Of a stretch of DNA of 28,598 nucleotides, positions 22,031 through 27,626 are shown piece by piece (the stretch's first letter is position 1; each line of letters begins with the position of its first letter). Under the pieces are notes generated by a model. The model had not been told where the DNA came from, made no database searches, and saw only the letters and a list, made by a program, of their open reading frames with translations. The position numbers were made by a program, and so were the translations under genes. Origin of the DNA: an uncultured Selenomonadales bacterium (lineage in GTDB: Bacteria > Bacillota > Negativicutes > Selenomonadales > Selenomonadaceae); the NCBI GenBank assembly GCA_937910665.1, contig CALEPR010000014.1:1-28598 (forward strand). The letters are read 5' to 3'.

Positions 22031-22441
22031 TTGACGCAAGATGAACTTGATGCGGCGATTGCTGAAGTAATAATTATACAGGATAAACCAAAAAGTACAG
22101 GCAATTCGCATAAACGTAAGCAGTGGGAGAATCGTCGAAACTGGCGACGCTGTACAATCCGTCAAACCTGTAAGCTTGGCAGTCTGAAAGATTATGAGGA
22201 GCTTTATAAATTTTACGATAGATTCCCTCAATGTATTGGTTGGCTTACGTTTCCACAGAGTTTGGATACGGGTTTATCTTCTTTGAATTATGACGAAGAG
22301 AAACATCAATTTACATGGCATTCGTATCACAGCAAATATCATCGGAAAACGGCAGCTCGACATGTTCGCAAATACAAAGACGAAATTGCTGATGGTAGCA
22401 TGTACAGAAAAATTTATGATTACTGTCAGTGTTGCATTTGA
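22031..22441 (+). CDS. Small basic protein, STGNS family, member 5
   Basis: 136 residues; TTG start at 22031 with GGAAGGAG upstream, in line with the start positions of the other members. The N-terminus is almost identical to member 1 (STGNSHKRKQWENRRNW, then RRCTIRQTCKLG against HLCTIGKTCKLG). The middle is different again (YDRFPQCIGWLTFPQSLDTG). The C-terminus is KYKDEIADGSMYRKIYDY, close to member 1. The stretch NYDEEKHQFTWHSYHSKYHR resembles DEEKNRLVWFSNLWHRKFWR of the 22898 gene, linking that gene to the family. Function unknown. Confidence 0.8.
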   Translation: MTQDELDAAIAEVIIIQDKPKSTGNSHKRKQWENRRNWRRCTIRQTCKLGSLKDYEELYKFYDRFPQCIGWLTFPQSLDTGLSSLNYDEEKHQFTWHSYHSKYHRKTAARHVRKYKDEIADGSMYRKIYDYCQCCI

Positions 22442-22456
22442 GAATCGGAGGACATT

Positions 22457-22897
22457 ATGGACATTACAATTACTGAAATTGAAATTGGATTTGAGAATGT
22501 AGAAGTAGTAAAGGTTCCGCCTAAATATATTATGAAATTTTTAGTGTGGGGAATGAGAGATTTGCGTCTTATGTTTCGCAGAAATGAGGAACTTGACGGA
22601 GACAGTGAACTTGGCTTATGGCTTAAAAGAAAGGAAGCAGAAAGAATTGTTCTAATAATAGACAAAGATATTGAGGGGAAAGTCCTGACTGATTGTGACA
22701 AAGAGTTTTGGTGGCGTGTCACTCATTATCCGGACATTGTAGACATAAAAATAAAGTATTCTGACGGAACGGAAGAAGAAATTCAAACAAATTGGGAAGA
22801 TGTAAACGATGAAGGCGAAGAAAATGCCCTGCAGGAGCATTATTTTGATAAAGAAGGAAATCTTGTAATAAAAATTGGTGAGTTTGGAGATAAATAA
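22457..22897 (+). CDS. Unknown acidic protein in the STGNS array
   Basis: 146 residues; ATG 22457 with CGGAGGAC upstream. Acidic and beta-rich: TITEIEIGFENVEVVKVPPK, then VDIKIKYSDGTEEEIQTNW and a final DKEGNLVIKIGEF. In contrast to its very basic neighbours it carries many Asp/Glu residues. The stop codon touches the ATG of the next gene, which indicates coupled translation. I do not recognise a family. An acidic-basic coupled pair could form a complex or a toxin-immunity-like couple, but no toxin motif is visible. Confidence 0.75.
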   Translation: MDITITEIEIGFENVEVVKVPPKYIMKFLVWGMRDLRLMFRRNEELDGDSELGLWLKRKEAERIVLIIDKDIEGKVLTDCDKEFWWRVTHYPDIVDIKIKYSDGTEEEIQTNWEDVNDEGEENALQEHYFDKEGNLVIKIGEFGDK

Positions 22898-23347
22898 ATG
22901 TTTGAGGATTTGGAAGTAAGCAAACATCCGAAGTATGGCACGGAATTAACGCGAGGTCGGCGAGGTAATGGCTGGCGACGTTCAAAGACTCGGCAACATA
23001 GATTGGAACTTGGATATAAAAACACTCCGCATCGCCATATTTGGATAACGGGCGTCTTTTTTGACGAGGAAAAGAATCGACTGGTTTGGTTCAGTAATTT
23101 GTGGCACAGGAAATTTTGGCGTATTATTTTTAATCGGCGCATTCGTCATATAAAAAATATTCCCAATTATAATTTTTATCGGAGATTGTTTTATTTGGTG
23201 TTGAATTGCGACATGATAAGTGTCGGCTATCATGGGATAATGAAACCTCGTCGGGAATTTAAAGAAAAAATTGTTACTACAAAATATCATGAGCGTCAAG
23301 TCAGACCGACTTGGTTACAGTGGTCATCGATATATGGAAGAATTTAA
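22898..23347 (+). CDS. Basic protein related to the C-terminal half of the STGNS family
   Basis: 149 residues, ATG immediately after the preceding stop. It lacks the MTQEELD front but keeps the rest: RGRRGNGWRRSKTRQHRLEL in front, FFDEEKNRLVWFSNLWHRKF in the middle (compare member 5) and an Arg-rich helix NRRIRHIKNIPNYNFYRRLF at the place of the KRL/YRKI end motif. About 50 further residues follow. It is strongly basic and aromatic. Probably a divergent family member; the function is not known. Confidence 0.7.
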   Translation: MFEDLEVSKHPKYGTELTRGRRGNGWRRSKTRQHRLELGYKNTPHRHIWITGVFFDEEKNRLVWFSNLWHRKFWRIIFNRRIRHIKNIPNYNFYRRLFYLVLNCDMISVGYHGIMKPRREFKEKIVTTKYHERQVRPTWLQWSSIYGRI

Positions 23348-23360
23348 CAGGAGAGAGTTC

Positions 23361-23708
23361 TTGAAAGATTATAAATCGGCGATAATAGTTAAGGGCTTAC
23401 ATAACGGAGAAGCCACAACAATTAAGTGCATAAAATTTTATGATAAGCGAGAAATCCAAGTGCTATTAAATGACGGAAGAAATGTAGATATTCAGATTGA
23501 TTTGGGGAGGTTGATGATAAAAAAATCAGTTGATAATGAGGAGTGTGCTCACTCGTACAATCCGGAGATAGGAACGCTGGAGGCTTATTGGTTGGCATTG
23601 CATGAAATTGATTATTTTGACTCGGAGCCGGAGATTGAGATTATAGGGGAAATAGACACGCTCGGTTCTCCGTATGATGAAACAGCTGATTCTGATATTA
23701 TTTATTGA
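23361..23708 (+). CDS. Unknown 115-residue protein
   Basis: The TTG at 23361 fits best because AGGAGAG (23349-23355) sits just before it and directly after the previous stop (23347). Upstream in-frame ATGs (for example 23334) lie inside the preceding gene without a good RBS. The first half is beta-rich (TTIKCIKFYDKREIQVLLND, then VDIQIDLGRLMIKK), like an SH3/Sm-type small barrel. The second half is acidic (PEIEIIGEIDTLGSPYDETA). The family is not recognised. It is the last gene of the array transcript. Confidence 0.65.
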   Translation: MKDYKSAIIVKGLHNGEATTIKCIKFYDKREIQVLLNDGRNVDIQIDLGRLMIKKSVDNEECAHSYNPEIGTLEAYWLALHEIDYFDSEPEIEIIGEIDTLGSPYDETADSDIIY

Positions 23709-23716
23709 AGGCGATA

Positions 23717-23860
23717 ATGAAGAATTATTTTAGAGTGAAAGATGTGGAAGTAGTGGAACTTGTAGCATATAAGTTCAAAAAATTGCACATTGACTGTGAT
23801 AAACTAATTGCAGTTGCAATGGAGGTGATAAAATGGCAACTGCAATTAAGGGCGCAATAA
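23717..23860 (+). CDS. Possible 47-residue ORF overlapping the zinc-ribbon gene
   Basis: ATG 23717 preceded by GAAGGCG, stop TAA 23858-23860, so it overlaps the 23833 gene by 28 bases in another frame. It starts MKNYFRVKDVEVVELVAYKF and is amphipathic. The promoter of the next gene (23784-23805) lies inside it, which speaks against or at least complicates its use. Low confidence. Confidence 0.3.
   Translation: MKNYFRVKDVEVVELVAYKFKKLHIDCDKLIAVAMEVIKWQLQLRAQ
23784..23805 (+). promoter_or_regulatory. TGCAC-N11-TAAACT promoter of the zinc-ribbon gene
   Basis: TGCAC (23784-23788), 11 bases, TAAACT (23800-23805) as a weak -10. The stretch 23797-23816 matches 1088-1107 in 19 of 20 bases. Confidence 0.6.
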
Positions 23861-24024
23861 TAGCTGGAACAAAAGGAAGTACCGTCGATTATCATCGTAA
23901 GTGCGAATCTTGCGGCTACACTTCATCGAGCAAGTACAACACCGCGCATCTGGCTAATGTGTATCGCCACTCTTTTAGGTGTCCGAAGTGTGGAAACAAA
24001 CAGGATATTGAAATCAGAGCGTAG
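23833..24024 (+). CDS. Small zinc-ribbon protein
   Basis: 63 residues; ATG 23833 preceded by an excellent RBS (GGAGGTGATAAA). Two CxxC knuckles, C24-x2-C27 and C50-x2-C53, with GYTSSS and HSFRCPKCGNKQ make a classic four-cysteine zinc ribbon, probably binding nucleic acid or protein. The Gly/Ala/Ile N-terminus (MATAIKGAIIAGTKGS) is short and not a convincing membrane anchor. A terminator hairpin follows, so it is monocistronic. Confidence 0.8.
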   Translation: MATAIKGAIIAGTKGSTVDYHRKCESCGYTSSSKYNTAHLANVYRHSFRCPKCGNKQDIEIRA

Positions 24025-24053
24025 GCGGCTTATATCAAAAACTGAAATAAAAT

Positions 24054-24099
24054 AATCGTCGTTGGAGTTCTTTGGTAAACTTTGGCGACGATTGTTTTT
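24054..24099 (+). terminator. Terminator after the zinc-ribbon gene
   Basis: AATCGTCG (24054-24061)/CGACGATT (24086-24093) with a 24-base loop, followed by GTTTTT. Confidence 0.75.
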
Positions 24100-24123
24100 A
24101 GGCAATTAAAGGAGAAAATTGAA

Positions 24124-24876
24124 ATGGTATATGTAATTCCCGACACGCATCTCGGACATGAAAACATTAAGAAGTATTGTAATCGTCCGGATAAATTTGA
24201 AAATCTGATAGAAAAGAACTGGCAAGAAGTAGTAACTGGAACCGATACAGTGATACATGTCGGTGACATTTCGTTTGATGAGAAGTGGATAGAACGTCTC
24301 GGCAGTTGGAACGGCAAGAAGATTCTAGTCAGAGGTAACCACGACAAAAAGCCATATGATTTTTATTTATCTTGTGGATTTACGGCAGTTGTAGAAGAGC
24401 TGGTGATGGATATAAAAAATGTGGTGATGTTGTTCTCACATCGTCCGCGCTTTGGTCACGACTATGACATAAATATTCACGGGCACCAACACAATCTGGC
24501 AGTTTATGACGACAAGAGATTATACTTGCCGTTGTCGATTGAGCATATGGGTTATAAGCCGCTGGCACTTGACGATAATTTTATCAGTCGATTGAAGCCC
24601 TTCATTATCAATAACAGGCAGCCGACTTTGAAAGAAATGATGAGTATGGGTCAAGGTGCAATCGGTAAGCCGTCGAATAAAGATTTTTACGATGGATTTG
24701 GCAAAGAAATTTTTACTCAATCAAAGGCTCGACTTCAGGATTGTTATGAAATATTGGAGAATACTCCGTATAATTCGTCACAATTCAAATTCCGGTTATG
24801 GCGCAATGCGATTCGTTACATTGAAGGGAAAATTAGCAAGCAGGAGTTTTTGGATATAATAAGAAAATTTTTATAA
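24124..24876 (+). CDS. Calcineurin-like metallophosphoesterase
   Basis: 250 residues; ATG 24124 with AAAGGAG upstream, after the terminator hairpin. All phosphoesterase blocks are present: D7-x-H9 in VIPDTHLGHENI, GD at 47-48 in VIHVGDISFD, GNHD at 71-74, H106 in LFSHRP, and GHQH at 120-123. This fits the phage/prophage-type two-metal phosphoesterase family acting on nucleotides, phosphoproteins or nucleic acid ends. The ~110 residues after the catalytic core (from about FISRLKPFIINNRQPTLKEM) are helical, possibly oligomerising. Substrate unknown; a 2',3'-cyclic phosphate or RNA-end role would suit the rtcB neighbourhood but is speculation. Confidence 0.9.
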   Translation: MVYVIPDTHLGHENIKKYCNRPDKFENLIEKNWQEVVTGTDTVIHVGDISFDEKWIERLGSWNGKKILVRGNHDKKPYDFYLSCGFTAVVEELVMDIKNVVMLFSHRPRFGHDYDINIHGHQHNLAVYDDKRLYLPLSIEHMGYKPLALDDNFISRLKPFIINNRQPTLKEMMSMGQGAIGKPSNKDFYDGFGKEIFTQSKARLQDCYEILENTPYNSSQFKFRLWRNAIRYIEGKISKQEFLDIIRKFL

Positions 24877-24919
24877 GGTTAAAGTAAAGAGATAAAAAAT
24901 TGTAGAATAGATGTTGTGT

Positions 24920-24949
24920 AAGCCCTCGTCTTTAGGCGGGGGCTTGTTT
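24920..24949 (+). terminator. Terminator after the phosphoesterase gene
   Basis: AAGCCCTCGTC (24920-24930) and GGCGGGGGCTT (24935-24945) form an 11-bp stem with G-T pairs and a 4-base loop, followed by GTTT. The short T-run gives moderate strength. Confidence 0.7.
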
Positions 24950-24972
24950 ACTAAAAATTTCTTTGATATAAT
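24944..24972 (+). promoter_or_regulatory. Promoter of the first ParB-like gene
   Basis: TTGTTT (24944-24949), 17-base spacer, TATAAT (24967-24972), about 43 bases before the ATG. Confidence 0.65.
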
Positions 24973-25014
24973 CTGAAAAGTTTTTCCTGTGTTCAGCAAA
25001 TGGAGGTTTGAATT

Positions 25015-25803
25015 ATGCCCTTGATGGTCAAGATGACAGAGATAGATTCTGAGGTTATAAGCAATATTCGTAAACTCAAAAAAAAGAGCAGGGCTTACAA
25101 AATTTTAGAACATTCGATTAAGCAAGATGGACAGTTAAACCCAATACTCATTAGGCAACTAACTGATACAGAAAAACAAGCAGCTAGAGAAGTCGCAGTG
25201 TACGGAATAATTGATGGACATCACCGTTATCAGATAGCTCTTGAAAATAATCAGGAATCTATTCTCGCTGAAATTGATGAAAATCCGCAGTCAGATTATA
25301 GGGATATGGAACTAGCACTTCGACTTAATATTTCAAATATAGCAATGAGTACGGTCGAAAAGGGTGAAGTCATATATAATATTATTAAGGTGCAGAATAA
25401 AGACTCTCTCAACGAGGTAGATGTGGCAGAAATAGGGCAGAAATTATTTGGCATTAAGACTTCGATGACGTATCGCTGTTTGAATGCTTATAAGAAGGCA
25501 AATAATATTCCGACCATTGAGAGACCACGCGACGTTCCACTTCTTAGTATTGATGACATATTTAAAAGAGTTGATTTGATTCAATATGCGGCACAAAATA
25601 TGATTTTTAATAAAGATATATTGCTTCAACAGTTTGATGAGAGGAACATTGGTAGTCAACTCGGTTGGATAAAAGAAATCCGAGGACACTTGGAGGAATG
25701 TGAAAAGGCGTTTTTAAAGTATAAAGAAAGATTGCAGACTGCTGAACAAGTTAATAATAGTGTTACAACACGGACTGATGAAAATTCTGGTACATCTGAA
25801 TAA
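25015..25803 (+). CDS. ParB/Spo0J-like nuclease-domain protein 1
   Basis: 262 residues; ATG 25015 with GGAGG upstream. Residues 8-80 follow the ParB N-terminal domain: IDSEVISNIR, YKILEHSIKQDGQLNPILIR and a catalytic-motif region YGIIDGHHRY (63-72), where chromosomal ParB proteins have GERRxRA. The following helical part (MSTVEKGEVIYNIIK, then QKLFGIKTSMTYRCLNAYKK) matches the ParB HTH with its recognition helix. The C-terminal ~90 residues are a helical, acidic tail. No parA is adjacent, so it may be a regulator or a nuclease/CTP switch rather than a partition protein. It has its own promoter and is paralogous to the next gene. Confidence 0.82.
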   Translation: MPLMVKMTEIDSEVISNIRKLKKKSRAYKILEHSIKQDGQLNPILIRQLTDTEKQAAREVAVYGIIDGHHRYQIALENNQESILAEIDENPQSDYRDMELALRLNISNIAMSTVEKGEVIYNIIKVQNKDSLNEVDVAEIGQKLFGIKTSMTYRCLNAYKKANNIPTIERPRDVPLLSIDDIFKRVDLIQYAAQNMIFNKDILLQQFDERNIGSQLGWIKEIRGHLEECEKAFLKYKERLQTAEQVNNSVTTRTDENSGTSE

Positions 25804-25810
25804 ATAAGTT

Positions 25811-25828
25811 ATTCCACTCTATTGGAAT
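25811..25828. repeat. ATTCCA-N6-TGGAAT palindrome, copy 2
   Basis: 6-bp arms of the same palindrome seen at 13272-13289, located nine bases upstream of the -35 box (25837) of the second ParB-like gene, a plausible operator position. Confidence 0.6.
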
Positions 25829-25836
25829 GAAAAATA

Positions 25837-25865
25837 TTGCAAACCTTTGTTAAGTGGTTTATAAT
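25837..25865 (+). promoter_or_regulatory. Promoter of the second ParB-like gene
   Basis: TTGCAA (25837-25842), 17-base spacer, TATAAT (25860-25865), 33 bases before the ATG. Confidence 0.75.
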
Positions 25866-25898
25866 CTCATAAATTCTTTTGAGGGGTAGGTTTTTCTT

Positions 25899-26648
25899 AT
25901 GGATGCTCTGATGATTGATTTGAATAAGATTGACCCTGCGGCTATAAGTCCCATTCGAGGAATGAATGAAGAGTCTGATAGTTTTAAGATTTTGGAACAT
26001 GCAATAAGTCAAGACAGTCAGCAATATCCTATTGTTATTCGTAAGTTGACAGAAGAAGAAAAGAGAGTCGACGGAGTTGCTCAGGAAGCGGAATACGGAA
26101 TAATTGATGGTCATCATCGTTATAAAATTGCTCAAGCAAATGCGCAGGATAAGATTTTGGCTACAGTTTTGGATTATGTTCCTTCCGAAGAAAGGGATAT
26201 TAAATTAGAAGATGTGAAAATGGCGTTGCGCATGAACTCGGCTATTCCGATGACGACTTTGCAAAAAGGCGAAATCTTGTATCGTTTAATTGAAGAAACT
26301 GGTAAAACCGTTGAGGACTTAGGAAAAGAACTTTTTGGGTTAGCTAAATCAATGACATATCGTTGCTTAAACGCTTACAAGAGAAAAAATAATATTTCAA
26401 CGGTAACCAAAAAACGCGAGAAAAAGTTAAATGCTCAGATGATTGTTGATATAAATGAAGCGTGGAGTAAAGTACCGCATGATGAAAAAGATGTTGATAC
26501 GAACGACGCTGAAAAGTGTGCTGAACAGTTAAGAAATATAGAATCTTTGGAAAAGAATTTGGCAAAGTTGCGTAGAGTTTTAATGGCACAGGAAGGTGTT
26601 CAGGATATTTTAAAAAATTCAAATGAAACTGTTTCGACAGAAGGATAA
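25899..26648 (+). CDS. ParB/Spo0J-like nuclease-domain protein 2
   Basis: 249 residues; ATG 25899 preceded by GAGGGG. Same architecture as its neighbour: KILEHAISQDSQQYPIVIRK, YGIIDGHHRYKIA (67-79), then MTTLQKGEILYRLIEETGKT and GKELFGLAKSMTYRCLNAYK, the last nearly identical to the HTH of protein 1. The N-terminal domain and tail have diverged more, so the HTHs may read similar sites. The lack of parA and the separate promoters suggest that the two are differently regulated DNA-binding switches. A terminator follows at 26688. Confidence 0.82.
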   Translation: MDALMIDLNKIDPAAISPIRGMNEESDSFKILEHAISQDSQQYPIVIRKLTEEEKRVDGVAQEAEYGIIDGHHRYKIAQANAQDKILATVLDYVPSEERDIKLEDVKMALRMNSAIPMTTLQKGEILYRLIEETGKTVEDLGKELFGLAKSMTYRCLNAYKRKNNISTVTKKREKKLNAQMIVDINEAWSKVPHDEKDVDTNDAEKCAEQLRNIESLEKNLAKLRRVLMAQEGVQDILKNSNETVSTEG

Positions 26649-26687
26649 AAATGACGGATTTCAATATCGAATAATGACGGTAATGAT

Positions 26688-26724
26688 AAAGTCTTTCGTG
26701 TATGATACATGGAAGGCTTTTTTT
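26688..26724 (+). terminator. Terminator after the second ParB-like gene
   Basis: AAGTCTTTC (26688-26696) pairs with GGAAGGCTT (26711-26719) with G-T pairs; an inner GTAT/ATAC helix is possible; T-run to 26724. Confidence 0.75.
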
Positions 26725-26741
26725 GTTGATGTCCAAAATTT

Positions 26742-26763
26742 TGCACCTGATTAATTTTATAAT
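26742..26763 (+). promoter_or_regulatory. TGCAC-N11-TATAAT promoter of the 80-residue gene
   Basis: TGCAC (26742-26746), 11 bases, TATAAT (26758-26763), 35 bases before the ATG at 26798, right after a terminator. Confidence 0.75.
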
Positions 26764-26797
26764 GCAGGTAGCGTTTGGAGAAAGGAAAGATAAACAA

Positions 26798-27040
26798 ATG
26801 AGGCTACATTATTATAAATTTCCTGAAGGTACCAGCAGAGATGTGATGAAAGAGTACGGCTTGAATGATGGTGAAGATACTTTAGGTGGGATTTCTGTTT
26901 CTGAAGTAAAAAAATTAATCAAAAAGTACGGTGGAGTCGGCTATACCATGCATTGTGAGCGAGATGGAACATTGTTTGAAACGACTCCTATTACTCTTAG
27001 GGGGAATAACAGTAAATTTAAATACAATCGTCATTTATGA
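26798..27040 (+). CDS. Unknown 80-residue protein
   Basis: ATG 26798 is chosen because GGAGAAAGGAAAG precedes it and the promoter lies just upstream; an in-frame ATG at 26702 would precede the promoter. Sequence MRLHYYKFPEGTSRDVMKEY, then a helix SVSEVKKLIKKYGGVGYTMH and a two-strand end with TPITLRGNN. Compact alpha/beta, no cysteine motif, not recognised. Its own promoter of the shared type and a bidirectional terminator make it a monocistronic accessory gene. Confidence 0.7.
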   Translation: MRLHYYKFPEGTSRDVMKEYGLNDGEDTLGGISVSEVKKLIKKYGGVGYTMHCERDGTLFETTPITLRGNNSKFKYNRHL

Positions 27041-27052
27041 TTGTCACTAAAG

Positions 27053-27109
27053 AAAAAAGCACAAGTAAGTCTGTTGCAAATTTATGCAATGAAAATACTT
27101 GTGTTTTTT
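27053..27109. terminator. Bidirectional terminator between convergent genes
   Basis: CACAAGTA (27060-27067)/TACTTGTG (27096-27103), flanked by six A (27053-27058) and six T (27104-27109), with an inner TTGCA/TGCAA helix. It serves the plus-strand 80-residue gene and the minus-strand regulator. Confidence 0.85.
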
Positions 27110-27115
27110 GTTGCC

Positions 27116-27442
27116 TTAATCTCTGAATAGAATTTCAAGCATGGCGAGTAATTTTTGTCGTTCTTTATCAGATGGAAATTTGCCATAAACAGTGTAGTTA
27201 CCAGTTTTAAGAAAAGACTGCAGTTCGACCAACTCGTTCTCTGTAAAAATTTGATTATCTAAGAGATAATCGACAGTGACATCAAAAAAATTAGCAATGA
27301 GTTTTAAGGTGGTCAGGTTAGGTTGAGTTTCCCCGGATTCGTATCGACAATAAGTGGAAGTAGGCAATCCTAATCGGTTACAAATTTCTTTTTGAGAGAG
27401 TTCTTGATGTTCTCGGAGATACTTTAGCTTTTCGTGAAACAA
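27116..27442 (-). CDS. Cro/C1-type (XRE) HTH regulator
   Basis: 108 residues on the minus strand from the TTG at 27442-27440, with AGGGTGA about 6 bases upstream; a GTG three codons earlier is an alternative. Residues 1-60 form an XRE helix-turn-helix: KLKYLREHQELSQKEICNRL, GLPTSTYCRYESGETQPNL, then TTLKLIANFFDVTVDYLLDN. The C-terminal part (ENELVELQSFLKTGN, then SDKERQKLLAMLEILF) is a helical dimerisation-type tail. It is divergent from the large gene at 27627, so it probably represses the intervening promoters. It could also bind other sites of the element, such as the palindromes listed here. Confidence 0.87.
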   Translation of the reverse strand: MFHEKLKYLREHQELSQKEICNRLGLPTSTYCRYESGETQPNLTTLKLIANFFDVTVDYLLDNQIFTENELVELQSFLKTGNYTVYGKFPSDKERQKLLAMLEILFRD

Positions 27443-27572
27443 TATTATCACCCTGTGGGTAATGGTAATGCTAAGGAAAGCTAAAATTCTGTTTATGGGA
27501 TTTATGATTGACAATTCTATACATGAAACATATAATGATAACAAGGATTTCAAAAATTATTGAACAAAAAAG

Positions 27573-27594
27573 TGCACATTGGCTCTGATATACT
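27573..27594 (+). promoter_or_regulatory. TGCAC-N11-TATACT promoter of the last gene
   Basis: TGCAC (27573-27577), 11 bases, TATACT (27589-27594), 32 bases before the ATG at 27627. It is part of GTGCAC, a 6-base palindrome, and there is no -35 hexamer at normal spacing. Confidence 0.75.
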
Positions 27595-27626
27595 GTAGTC
27601 AACAAAATGTCAAAGGAGAATGTGCA

